Assembly: GCA_035533475.1 (NCBI GenBank)
Contig: DATLTS010000018.1
Location: forward strand, 62,001 to 126,000
DNA length: 64,000 bases
Source: Mycobacteriales bacterium
Lineage (GTDB): Bacteria > Actinomycetota > Actinomycetes > DATLTS01
Direction: 5' to 3'
Shown: one piece after another, positions 32,636 to 40,225 of the stretch
Position numbering within the stretch: position 1 is the first letter of the stretch
How the letters are laid out: each line of letters opens with the position of its first letter
Translations under genes and position numbers: made by a program
Notes under the pieces: generated by a model
The model's database searches: none
Told to the model about the DNA's origin: nothing
Seen by the model: the letters and a program-made list of their open reading frames with translations, nothing else

Positions 32636-33454
32636 ATGACCTCGAGCTTCCCGACCGGCCCGGCGGCGGCAGCGCTGCGCCGCTACGCCGCCGAACGCCG
32701 CCTGTCCATCACCGAGGTCGCCGCCAGCCTCGGCCTCCCGCGCGGCGTGGTCCGGCACTGCCTCGAGGGGGTGTTGCTCCGCGCAGCCACCGCCGACCGG
32801 GTCGCGTGCGCGCTGGGGCGGCACCCCAGCGAGCTGTGGCCGTCCTGGTTCGCCGGGCTAGAGGCCGCCGACCCCGGCCCCGGTCGCCGCGTCCAGCGCG
32901 GCAATCGCCGCCAGGGCGAGCAGCACGGCCGCGGTCACCCGGCGGACCAGGCCCAGCGGCAGCCGGGTGAGCAGCCGGCCGCCGGCCACCGCGATCCCGG
33001 CCACCAGCCACAGCGCGGCGAGCGCCCCGACGGCGACCGAGAGCGGGTCCCGGTAGCGCGCCGCGAGGTTCGCCGTGAGCACCTGCGTCAGGTCGCCCCA
33101 TTCGGCCAGGAAGATCACCCCGAACGCGGTGAGTGCGCTGTGCCGCCAGCGCGGGGCGCGCGCGACCTCCTGCCCGGCGACCGCCGCCTCCTCCGCCGGG
33201 GTGGTCCGGAAGGCGTAGACCGCCCCGCCCAGGAACATCGCCGCCGCGACCGCGTCGACCACGCGGCGCGGTGCGAGGGCCAACAGCCCACCCAGCGCCA
33301 CGGCGATCGCCACGTGCACGGCGAACGCGGCGGCCGCGCCGACCCAGACCGCGCCGGGCCGCCCGCGGGCGGCGAGCACCAGACTGGCGAACATCGTCTT
33401 GTCCGGCAGCTCGCCGAGGAACAGCACCGGGAACACCGCGGCCGCCACGCCTAG
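32636..33454 (+). CDS. Helix-turn-helix protein, 3' end antisense to UPF0016 gene
   Basis: The first ~75 residues form a compact HTH: AALRRYAAERRLSITEVAASLGLP, then VRHCLEGVLLRAATADRVACALGRHPSELWPSWFAG, in the style of short regulators on actinobacterial mobile elements. After residue 77 the frame continues for ~195 residues of Gly/Arg/Gln-rich sequence antisense to the UPF0016 gene, with no domain, so I think the true stop was lost and only the first part is meaningful. It is divergent from the VirB6-like gene and 167 nt from it, a natural place for the operon's local regulator. Confidence 0.5.
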   Translation: MTSSFPTGPAAAALRRYAAERRLSITEVAASLGLPRGVVRHCLEGVLLRAATADRVACALGRHPSELWPSWFAGLEAADPGPGRRVQRGNRRQGEQHGRGHPADQAQRQPGEQPAAGHRDPGHQPQRGERPDGDRERVPVARREVRREHLRQVAPFGQEDHPERGECAVPPARGARDLLPGDRRLLRRGGPEGVDRPAQEHRRRDRVDHAARCEGQQPTQRHGDRHVHGERGGRADPDRAGPPAGGEHQTGEHRLVRQLAEEQHREHRGRHA

Positions 33455-33460
33455 GTTCAC
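32858..33460 (-). CDS. UPF0016 (TMEM165/GDT1-like) cation transporter
   Basis: A 200-residue membrane protein with six or seven helices and both signature motifs of the family: FLGELPDKTMFAS and FLAEWGDLTQVLT (E-x-G-D-[KR]-[TS] type; the first reads ELPDKT). Family members export Mn2+ or exchange Ca2+/H+. GTG 33460 has GGAGGAG upstream. I checked the 77-nt gap to the divergent amidase gene for a yybP-ykoY Mn2+ riboswitch and found none. Confidence 0.9.
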   Translation of the reverse strand: MNLGVAAAVFPVLFLGELPDKTMFASLVLAARGRPGAVWVGAAAAFAVHVAIAVALGGLLALAPRRVVDAVAAAMFLGGAVYAFRTTPAEEAAVAGQEVARAPRWRHSALTAFGVIFLAEWGDLTQVLTANLAARYRDPLSVAVGALAALWLVAGIAVAGGRLLTRLPLGLVRRVTAAVLLALAAIAALDAATGAGVGGL

Positions 33461-33537
33461 GTCTGCTCCTCCGCCCGACCCGAGGCGCCGAGTCTAAATT
33501 GGCCCGGCGGGCCCACCCAGGCTGCCAGACTGGCCGG

Positions 33538-34395
33538 ATGGGACGCGGTCTGGCCATCGCGGCGGCAGCACTGCTCGGCGTCGTGGGGTGTGGGGCGGCG
33601 TCGCGGCCGACGACCACCCCGGCGCCGGTCACCGCGTCGCCTTCCCCGTCGCCTTCCGCGCGGCCTTCGGGGCCCACCCCTTCGGCCACGGCGGCCCGCA
33701 CCGTAGCGCCCGCCGTCCCGCTCGCCGATGGCTCCCTCGCCGGGCGGGTGATCGTCCTCGACCCGGGACACAACGGTGACAACTACGCGCACCCGGACCA
33801 GATCAACCGGCAGGTCTACATCGTCAACGGCTACAAGGCGTGCGACACGACCGGGACGGCGACCGACGCCGGCTACGCCGAGTCCGCGTTCAACCTCGAC
33901 GTCGCCGAGCGGGCCGCGGCGATCCTGCGCGCCCAAGGAGCCCGGGTGATCCTCACCCGCGACTCCAACGACGGGGTCGGGCCGTGCATAAACGAGCGGG
34001 CCGCGATCGCCAACCAGGCGCACGCCGACGCCGCGATCAGCATCCACGCCGACGGCGGCCCGGCCGACGGCCTCGGCTTCCAGGTCATCCTGCCCGGCGA
34101 CGTGGGGCCCAACGCCGCGATCATCTCCCCGTCGCGACGGCTCGGTGCGGACGTGCACGACGCGTTCCGGGCGGCGGCCGGCGAGCCGTTCGCGAGCTAC
34201 CTCGGGGGCGGCACCGGGTACACCACGGAGACCGACCTCGGTGGGCTCAACCTGTCCACCGTGCCGAAGGTATTCATCGAATGCGCGAACATGCGCAATT
34301 CGGCGGACGCGGCCCGGCTCACCGACCCCGCGTGGCGGGAGTCCGCCGCCCGCGGAATCGCCGCCGGCCTCACCGCCTTCCTGACCGGGCGCTGA
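33538..34395 (+). CDS. N-acetylmuramoyl-L-alanine amidase lipoprotein (Amidase_3)
   Basis: 285 residues. The lipobox VVGC puts the lipid-carrying Cys at residue 18; a Thr/Pro/Ser-rich spacer (~20-60) leads to the zinc amidase domain: VLDPGHNGDN (His), GYAESAFNLDVAERA (Glu), AISIHADGG (His) and the catalytic Glu in VFIECANMRN. It cleaves the stem peptide from muramic acid in peptidoglycan and works outside the membrane. ATG 33538 has CAGACT six bases upstream and no Shine-Dalgarno, so it may be leaderless. Divergent from the UPF0016 gene. Confidence 0.93.
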   Translation: MGRGLAIAAAALLGVVGCGAASRPTTTPAPVTASPSPSPSARPSGPTPSATAARTVAPAVPLADGSLAGRVIVLDPGHNGDNYAHPDQINRQVYIVNGYKACDTTGTATDAGYAESAFNLDVAERAAAILRAQGARVILTRDSNDGVGPCINERAAIANQAHADAAISIHADGGPADGLGFQVILPGDVGPNAAIISPSRRLGADVHDAFRAAAGEPFASYLGGGTGYTTETDLGGLNLSTVPKVFIECANMRNSADAARLTDPAWRESAARGIAAGLTAFLTGR

Positions 34396-34447
34396 ACCCG
34401 GGGACACCCTGCGTTTGCAACCGGCTACCGCCGGGCACGGTGCCGTG

Positions 34448-35809
34448 GTGTCCGCGGTCAAGCATGCGAGACCGAAGCGAGCACCCCGGGGGGCACGGCC
34501 GTCGCAGTTGGACACCACGTCCAGCACGGCCTCGCGGGGCTGGCGCAGCTACCTGCGGGCGCTCGGCCCCGGGCTGGTCACCGGGGCCTCCGACGACGAC
34601 CCGTCGGGCATCGCGACCTATTCCCAGGCGGGTGCCCAGTTCGGGCTCGGCCTGCTCTGGGTGTCGCTGGTGACGCTTCCGCTGATGGCCGGTGTCCAGG
34701 AGATCTGCGATCGCACGGCGCTCGCGACCGGGCGCGGGCTCGGCGAGCTGGCGGCGAGCCGGTTCACCGGCCGCGCGCGGCCGCTGCTCGTCCTGCTGAT
34801 CGGGGCGCTGATCGTCGCGAACACCCTGAACATCGCGGCCGACCTGGTGGCGGTCGGCAGCGGGATGAACCTGTTGCACGCCGGGCCGACCTGGCTGTGG
34901 GCGCTGATCGCCGGGGGCATCCTCACCGGGCTGCTGCTGCTCGGCAGCTTCGCGGTGATCGCCCGGGTGTTCAAGCTGCTCTGCCTCGCGCTGTTCGCCT
35001 ACTTCGTGGTGCTGTTCACGGTGCATGTGAAGTGGGGCCAGGTCGCCGAGCACACCCTGATCCCGCAGCTCACCTTCAGCAAGGCATACCTGGCCCTGCT
35101 GGTCGCGGTGCTCGGCACCACGATCAGCCCCTACCTGTTCTTCTGGCAGTCGGCGCACCGGCTGGAGGAACTGCGCGCCGAACCGGAGGGCGGCGACCGG
35201 GCGGTGCCGCTGAAGGGCCGCAGCCCGGCCGCCGCCCGGCACAAGCAGCGCACCAGCCGCGGCGACGTGTTCACCGGCATGACGTTCTCCAACGCCGTGA
35301 TGTTCGCGATCATCGTCTCTACCGCGATCACCCTGCACGGCAAGACGATCAACACCGCCGCCGACGCGGCGGCCGCGCTGCGGCCGGTGGCCGGGCACTG
35401 GTCGGCGGGCCTGTTCGCCCTCGGTTTCATCGGCACCGGGATGCTCGCCATCCCGGTCCTCGCCGGCTCCGGCGCCGCCGGGATGGCCGGGCTGCTCGGC
35501 AAGCGGTGGGGCTTCTCCCGGTCGGTCCGCAAGGCGCCGGTCTTCTACTCCCTGCTCGCCGCCGGCACGCTGGGCGGAACCGTGCTGAGCCTGACCGCCT
35601 CCGACCCGATCCATCTGCTGGTGATCGTCGCGGTCATCAACGGGATCGCCGCCGCCCCGTTCCTCGTGCTGGTCATGCTGATCGCCCGGGATCGCTCGAT
35701 CATGGGCAAGGCGACGAACGGGCGCCTTGCGAATGTGGTGGGCTGGCTGGCCTTCGGCCTGATGGCCGCCGCGGCGGTGGCCCTGCTGGCCCAGTACGCC
35801 GGACTCTAG
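34448..35809 (+). CDS. Nramp-related divalent metal transporter
   Basis: A 453-residue, ~11-helix LeuT-fold protein of the Nramp family. The helix-1 metal-site motif is DDDPSG in place of canonical DPGN, and helix 6 reads GMLAIPVLAG where classical Nramp has the Met-Pro-His motif, so the metal preference may differ from Mn/Fe (Mg-type relatives also lack the Met). GTG 34448 is preceded by no strong ribosome site; the frame also opens at 34415. An extended soluble loop rich in Arg/Glu lies at about residues 240-285. Convergent with the MEDS gene. Confidence 0.9.
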   Translation: MSAVKHARPKRAPRGARPSQLDTTSSTASRGWRSYLRALGPGLVTGASDDDPSGIATYSQAGAQFGLGLLWVSLVTLPLMAGVQEICDRTALATGRGLGELAASRFTGRARPLLVLLIGALIVANTLNIAADLVAVGSGMNLLHAGPTWLWALIAGGILTGLLLLGSFAVIARVFKLLCLALFAYFVVLFTVHVKWGQVAEHTLIPQLTFSKAYLALLVAVLGTTISPYLFFWQSAHRLEELRAEPEGGDRAVPLKGRSPAAARHKQRTSRGDVFTGMTFSNAVMFAIIVSTAITLHGKTINTAADAAAALRPVAGHWSAGLFALGFIGTGMLAIPVLAGSGAAGMAGLLGKRWGFSRSVRKAPVFYSLLAAGTLGGTVLSLTASDPIHLLVIVAVINGIAAAPFLVLVMLIARDRSIMGKATNGRLANVVGWLAFGLMAAAAVALLAQYAGL

Positions 35810-35827
35810 CTCGGGGCGCGCCCGCGC

Positions 35828-36781
35828 TCAGGCGCGACGCAGGTGCAGCCGCACGACGCTGCCGTTCGGTCCGGACCGCACCTGGACCAGGTCGCAGAGC
35901 TGGTTGGCGAGCCAGAGCCCCCGGCCGCCCTCCTGCCCGCGCGGCGGCCGGCGCCGGCCGATCAGCGGATCGGCGATGAGGCCGCGGTCGCGGACCTCGC
36001 AGAGCATCGTGTAGGGCTCGGTCCAGATGCGCAATGTGCCGTTCCCGCCGGCATGGCGAAGGCTGTTGGTGGCGAGCTCGTTGACCGCGAGCACGAGATC
36101 CGCCACCCGGTGGGCGGGAACCCCGGCGGCTGTGGCGCGGTCGGCGACGAACCGGCGGACCGCGACGAGTGATCCGGGAAGCACCGGCATCTCCTCCGCG
36201 GCGACCGGCTCCGGCAGCGGCAGGTCGAACGGCGCGGCCACCTCGCCGAGGTCGCGGAGCGCGACGCTTCCCCGCCGCCGGCCGCCCTCGGCGATCAGCG
36301 CGTGGCTTCGGTGCGACTCCTCGATGACGTCGCCGCCGAGGGCGCGCGTGTCGTACGGGCAGAGCAACCGGAAGTTCGGGGTGTCGGCGAACGCCAGGTT
36401 CAGCAGCGCCTCGTGGCGCTGGCACTCGACCAGCTCGGCCGGGGTGCGGCCGGCCCAGATCGGCTCGCCGATCCCGCGCAGACCGCGGCCGGGCCGGGCG
36501 TGGTCGCTGACGAACCGCTCCCAGGCCGGGATGATCCGCGCCGGGTTGGCCCCGACCTCCGCCATGTCGGCGAACTGCACGCGGTCACGGTCCGGGCCCA
36601 ACTCGGCCCGCAGGCGTTCGATCTTCTCGGCGCCGACGACAACGAGCGTCGGCTCCTGGGCCGCGATCCCGTCCCGCAGGAACGACACCGTCCCGTCGAC
36701 GAACTCCCGTTCGCCCCGGTAGAGCAGCGCCTCGTGGCTGAACTCGCCAGCCTCGGTGCGGGCAGCTGTCACGCTGGTCAT
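35828..36781 (-). CDS. MEDS domain plus HATPase anti-sigma-type regulator
   Basis: A 317-residue two-domain regulator. The N-terminal MEDS domain (SHEALLYRGEREFVDGTVSFLRDG, LRGIGEPIW, HEALLNLAF, LLCPYD) is the putative sensory partner, and the C-terminal domain is an RsbW-like ATPase (LVLAVNELATNSLRHAGG N-box, CEVRDRG, GGRGLWLANQLCDLV). It likely acts as a serine kinase/anti-sigma factor in the general stress partner-switch. A GGTTG-N15-GGGTA promoter of the SigB/SigF type lies about 130 nt upstream, which fits self-control by the same stress sigma factor. Confidence 0.9.
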   Translation of the reverse strand: MTSVTAARTEAGEFSHEALLYRGEREFVDGTVSFLRDGIAAQEPTLVVVGAEKIERLRAELGPDRDRVQFADMAEVGANPARIIPAWERFVSDHARPGRGLRGIGEPIWAGRTPAELVECQRHEALLNLAFADTPNFRLLCPYDTRALGGDVIEESHRSHALIAEGGRRRGSVALRDLGEVAAPFDLPLPEPVAAEEMPVLPGSLVAVRRFVADRATAAGVPAHRVADLVLAVNELATNSLRHAGGNGTLRIWTEPYTMLCEVRDRGLIADPLIGRRRPPRGQEGGRGLWLANQLCDLVQVRSGPNGSVVRLHLRRA

Positions 36782-36920
36782 CGGCTCACCGCTGGGACGC
36801 GGTCCTCCTCGGTGCGGCTCCGCGCTGCCCGGCCGACAGCCGACCGGGCGGATCTCCAGGGTCGCACGCCGCGACCCTCCCGAGCGCGAGGTGACACCCC
36901 TGGTGATCCGATTGTGCGTC

Positions 36921-36945
36921 TACCCACCGGAAAGGCAGCCCAACC
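36921..36945 (-). promoter_or_regulatory. SigB/SigF-type stress promoter for the MEDS gene
   Basis: Read on the minus strand: GGTTG (36945-36941), 15-nt spacer, GGGTA (36925-36921). The stress-sigma consensus in Streptomyces and mycobacteria is GTTT/GGTTG-like with GGGTA at 14-17 nt. Transcription would start near 36912, giving a ~130-nt leader to the ATG at 36781. It also lies just downstream of the DUF1330 gene's start side. Confidence 0.6.
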
Positions 36946-36963
36946 GTGGTGTTCGTGGTGAGC

Positions 36964-37254
36964 TCAGAGGCCCTCGACGAGGACGAATCGGGCGATGGCG
37001 GCGGACTGCCGGGCCCGGCGCGCAGCGGCGTACTCCGGAGATTCCCACCAGCGCCGGGCGGCGTCGGAGTCGGCGAATTCGGCGACGACCACCCGGCTCG
37101 GGTACCAGTCGCCTTCCAGGGTCGCCACCGCGCCCCCGCGGACCAGAAATCGGCCGCCGTGGAGCTCGAGGGCCGGCCCGGACAGCGCCTTGTACTCCTC
37201 GTAGGCCGCCGGGTCCGTGACGTCGATATCGCAGATCACGTATGCCTTCGCCAT
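36964..37254 (-). CDS. DUF1330 protein (ferredoxin-like fold)
   Basis: A 96-residue dimeric alpha/beta-barrel type protein: KAYVICDIDVTDPAAYEEYKALS, GGRFLVRGG, VVVAEFADSDAARRWWESPEYAAA and ARFVLVEGL are the DUF1330 blocks. Members of this fold act as small monooxygenase- or EthD-like proteins, but no reaction is known. Start ATG 37254. Transcribed toward the MEDS gene, though the stress promoter lies between them. Confidence 0.9.
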   Translation of the reverse strand: MAKAYVICDIDVTDPAAYEEYKALSGPALELHGGRFLVRGGAVATLEGDWYPSRVVVAEFADSDAARRWWESPEYAAARRARQSAAIARFVLVEGL

Positions 37255-37310
37255 GCCGCGCCGCCCCTCACATTTGACAGTGGGGGGATCCGGACCCGCA
37301 CACTTCCCGG

Positions 37311-37487
37311 ATGACCGACTCCCCAGAAGATCCGCCCGACAGCGACCGTTCGGGTTCGCTACGCGACACCGAGGAGGCCGCCGGGGACGAAGGCGAGTTG
37401 GGCGACCTGTTCACGCTCGACCGGACCGAAGCGCGCGAGGCGGGCGTCGACCTCGACGACAGCGAAGACGAGCCGGTCATCGACTGA
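37311..37487 (+). CDS. Small acidic protein
   Basis: 58 residues, ATG 37311 to TGA 37485-37487: MTDSPEDPPDSDRSGSLRDTE, then GDLFTLDRTEAREAGVDLDDSEDEPVID. It is highly acidic and probably disordered. It is missed by 60-residue cut-offs. CCCGG rather than a purine run precedes the start, so translation evidence is weak, but the amino-acid bias (Asp/Glu with few Arg) is not what a random frame in this genome gives. It overlaps the convergent hydroxylase end by 11 nt. No function known. Confidence 0.6.
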   Translation: MTDSPEDPPDSDRSGSLRDTEEAAGDEGELGDLFTLDRTEAREAGVDLDDSEDEPVID

Positions 37488-38184
37488 ACTGCCCGACCGG
37501 GCCGACCGGCTGCTCCACCCCGAGGGTGCGGGCCGTTGCCGAAACCTGCACCGCGTCCCGGTCCGGGAAGGTGCCGAGCAGGTGGTCGGCGAGGTGGACG
37601 GTGATCCCGAACCAGTAGCGCTCGTTGCGGAAGTGATGCAGCCGGTGCGCCCGCCAGATGTAGCGGTAGTAGCGGGAGCGCGGCAGGTAGCTCGAGTGGA
37701 TGAGGAAGTGCGTCCACTCGTAGCCGCCGAGCATCGTGAACGTCGCCGCGATCGCGGTGCAGGCGAGCTGCCAGGTCGGCATCGCCAACAGGAACCCGAC
37801 GGCCGCGACGGCCAACGAACCGGCGAGCACCGGGAACGGGATCAGCACCAGCTCGATCACCTTCGGGTCGCGGTGATGCGCCCGGTGCTTGCGGGCGGCC
37901 AGCGGGTCAAAGCGGCGCCCGGCAACGAGCCGTGGCCGGAAATGCAGCACGAACACGTGGATGACCCACTCGGTGAACGACTCCAGCCCGACGACGACTC
38001 CGGCGACGAGCAGATCGCCGGGCTGCCAGTGCCCCAGGGCGAGCCGGGCTCCGAGCGCGAGCAGCGCCAGCGGCGCGATCAGCTGAATGTTGCGGTAGCG
38101 GAGGAAGATCCGGGCGGCGGGGCCCAGGGTCAGCCCGGGCGCGGTGTACCCGCCGGGTTGGCGGGGGACCGGCGTCGGCGGCAT
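37477..38184 (-). CDS. Sterol-desaturase/fatty-acid-hydroxylase family membrane protein
   Basis: A 235-residue integral membrane di-iron enzyme with the His clusters KHRAHHRDP and HRLHHFRNE plus HFLIHSSY between four helices (the conserved 8-His set of the FA_hydroxylase family). It should hydroxylate or desaturate a lipid, possibly a carotenoid or sterol-like chain; the substrate is unknown. Tail residues after HLLGTFPDRD are poorly conserved. ATG 38184. Confidence 0.9.
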   Translation of the reverse strand: MPPTPVPRQPGGYTAPGLTLGPAARIFLRYRNIQLIAPLALLALGARLALGHWQPGDLLVAGVVVGLESFTEWVIHVFVLHFRPRLVAGRRFDPLAARKHRAHHRDPKVIELVLIPFPVLAGSLAVAAVGFLLAMPTWQLACTAIAATFTMLGGYEWTHFLIHSSYLPRSRYYRYIWRAHRLHHFRNERYWFGITVHLADHLLGTFPDRDAVQVSATARTLGVEQPVGPVGQFSR

Positions 38185-38238
38185 GGCCCCCTCCTCACCC
38201 CGGGTTGGTGTCGCGGTCCAGGGTACGTCCGGGGCCGC

Positions 38239-39363
38239 CTACACGAGTCGGCGCCGGGTCACCCGCCAACCGATCCGGGCGAGCAGGGCGAGGGCGGCGA
38301 GGCCGAGCAGGACGAGCAGCAGCGGGCCGAGCGCCGCGACGAGGTCCTCCAGGCCCACGACGAAGCTGTGCAGGGCACGGTCGAGGGCCTTGTGCAGCCC
38401 GGACGGGGGGCCGGCCGGGGCCGTGCCGGCGACCGAAACCGAGACCGTGAGGGTCCCGAAGTCGCTCTGGTCGCCGAGCAGCTTCTGCTGCCCCTGGAGC
38501 TGCTCGAGCTGCTGCTGCACGGCGTCGATCTGCTGCTGGACGGCGAGGATGTCGCCGATCGTGGTGGCCTTGGCGAGGATCTCCAGGTAGGTGCTCCGGC
38601 TGGCTTGCAGCGCGGAGATCCGGGCCCCCAGGTCCACGTACTGGGCGGTGACGTCCTGCCCGGACTCCCCGGCCGAGGTGACCTTCCCGAGCCCGCGGAT
38701 CGCGGCTACCGCCGACTCGAACTGCCCGGCCGGGACCCGCAAGGTGACCTGCCCGGACGGGTCGGTGCCACCCTCCTGGCTGTCGCTGGAGGCGACGTAG
38801 CCCCCGTCGCCGGCGGCGACCGACTCGATCCGGGTCAGGGTCGGCCCGACCTGGGTCCGACCGACCGTGAGATCCACGCTTCCGGTCTTCACGACCCGCG
38901 GCCCCGCCACCGGCACGGAGGAGACCGAGCCGGGGCCCGCGCCGGAGTTGCCACCGCCGCCGGCGGTGCCCGCTCCCGGCAGCGGCGCCGCGGGGGCGGC
39001 GCCCGCTTCAACGCCGGCGCTTCCGCCGACCAAAGACAGGGGCGACGCACCCTTGATGTCCGACCGGGCGGCGCCGGGTGACAGGCCGGTCGCGCCGCCG
39101 GTTCCGGCTGTCGTGGCCCCCAGCTCGGTTCCGCCGGCCGGACGCGGCGAGCCGTGCCACGACCCGAGCGCGGTGAGTCCGACGGCGAGCACGACGCTCG
39201 CCGCCGCGGCGGCGAGCAGGGCCGGGCGTCGGGATCGGGTGGCCCGCGCCGGCGTGGCGTGCCCCGCCGCCGCCTCGATGATCCGTTCGGCACCGTCCGC
39301 GGGGACCGGATAGCCCTCGGCGGCCGCCGTCAGGGCCTCGCGCACCACATCTTCGCTGATCAT
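38239..39363 (-). CDS. DUF4349 membrane protein, partner of the ECF sigma factor
   Basis: A 374-residue protein. Residues 1-45 are cytoplasmic and begin like an anti-sigma factor (MISEDVVREALTAAAEGYPVP), followed by a membrane helix, a long Gly/Ala/Pro region, then the DUF4349 domain (VVKTGSVDLTVGRTQ, DLGARISALQAS, a coiled coil through IGDILAVQQQIDAVQQQLEQLQGQ) and a C-terminal membrane helix. The gene overlaps the sigma-factor stop by 4 nt (ATGA), so it is likely the cognate membrane anti-sigma or signal sensor. No ZAS His/Cys motif seen. Confidence 0.82.
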   Translation of the reverse strand: MISEDVVREALTAAAEGYPVPADGAERIIEAAAGHATPARATRSRRPALLAAAAASVVLAVGLTALGSWHGSPRPAGGTELGATTAGTGGATGLSPGAARSDIKGASPLSLVGGSAGVEAGAAPAAPLPGAGTAGGGGNSGAGPGSVSSVPVAGPRVVKTGSVDLTVGRTQVGPTLTRIESVAAGDGGYVASSDSQEGGTDPSGQVTLRVPAGQFESAVAAIRGLGKVTSAGESGQDVTAQYVDLGARISALQASRSTYLEILAKATTIGDILAVQQQIDAVQQQLEQLQGQQKLLGDQSDFGTLTVSVSVAGTAPAGPPSGLHKALDRALHSFVVGLEDLVAALGPLLLVLLGLAALALLARIGWRVTRRRLV

Positions 39364-39884
39364 CGAGCCTCCTCTTCGGGCTGCACCCAGGCGGCGAGCG
39401 CCGGGTCCAGGGCGAGCCGGCGACGAGCCTCGGCCAGCCGCGATTTCACGGTGCCGGGGCGGCGTTGGATCGCCGTGGCGATCTCCCGCTCGGCCAGACC
39501 GCTGTAGTAGCGGAGCACCAACGGCACGCGCAGGTGCTCCGGGAGGTCGGCGAGCGCGCCGAGTACGGCCGCGGCCAGGCCCGCGTGCTCGGCCGCCTGC
39601 CCCGGGTCGGGATCCGGCGCCGGCAGGTGAGTCACCTCCGCGCCGTCCCCGGTCCGCGGCCGGCGGGCGTCGGCCCGCAGCCGGGACAGGCAGGAGTTCA
39701 CGACCACCCGGTAGAGCCACGCGTTCCGCGCCGGTGGCGGCGGGATCGCCGCCCGGAAGCGCCACACGCGAAGGAACGCCTCCTGGACGGCCTCTTCGGC
39801 GTCGGCCGGGTTCCGCAGGATGAGGCAGGCGGTCCGAAAGGCCATCGGGTAGCCGTCGCCGACCCAGCTCGCCAACTCGTCCAC
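39360..39884 (-). CDS. ECF-type RNA polymerase sigma factor
   Basis: A 174-residue sigma-70 family ECF factor. Region 2 is represented by YPMAFRTACLILRNPADAEEAVQEAFLRVWRF and NAWLYRVVVNSCLSRLR, and region 4 by LPEHLRVPLVLRYYSGLAEREIATAIQ then RRPGTVKSRLAEARRRL. GTG 39884 is chosen because GGGGAGG stands 5 nt before it; the open frame extends to 39953. It is the upstream member of a two-gene unit with the DUF4349 protein. Confidence 0.93.
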   Translation of the reverse strand: MDELASWVGDGYPMAFRTACLILRNPADAEEAVQEAFLRVWRFRAAIPPPPARNAWLYRVVVNSCLSRLRADARRPRTGDGAEVTHLPAPDPDPGQAAEHAGLAAAVLGALADLPEHLRVPLVLRYYSGLAEREIATAIQRRPGTVKSRLAEARRRLALDPALAAWVQPEEEAR

Positions 39885-39984
39885 GCGCCCTCCCCGGTCC
39901 GCAGTCCCCGATATGACGCCGGCCGGCGCGATTCGGTTCACCGGACGAGGCATAACTACGCCCGGCCGTGGGAAGGAAACGCAG

Positions 39985-40218
39985 ATGTCTTCCCGAACCG
40001 AACGGGTCGAGCGTCGGGCGCAGGCCCGCCGTCAGGAGTGCCAGCTGCGTCAGGCGGCCAGCCCGGCCCGTCCCCACCCGCACTGCCTGATCCCCGACTG
40101 CGGGCGGCCGGCGCCCACGGTGCGCCTCGGGCCGGTGGCGATCGCGCTCTGCGCCGTGCACAAGGCGTGGTTCGACCGCCGCTACGCCCAGGCCGGCCCG
40201 GCCAGCCGGGTGGCCTGA
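39985..40218 (+). CDS. Small Cys/His-containing protein
   Basis: A 77-residue protein: a basic helical N-terminus (SSRTERVERRAQARRQECQLRQ) and a probable zinc site made of CLIPDC and, 21 residues on, CAVHKAWFDRR. GGAAGGAAA ends 3-4 nt before ATG 39985, a good ribosome site. It is convergent with the hydrolase gene (7-nt gap) and divergent from the sigma factor. Zinc binding is inferred from spacing; no function known. Confidence 0.72.
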   Translation: MSSRTERVERRAQARRQECQLRQAASPARPHPHCLIPDCGRPAPTVRLGPVAIALCAVHKAWFDRRYAQAGPASRVA

Positions 40219-40225
40219 GCGGGAC

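Noticed and set aside
33460-33538. yybP-ykoY manganese riboswitch upstream of the UPF0016 gene
   Set aside because: The 77-nt gap lacks the conserved loops of that riboswitch.
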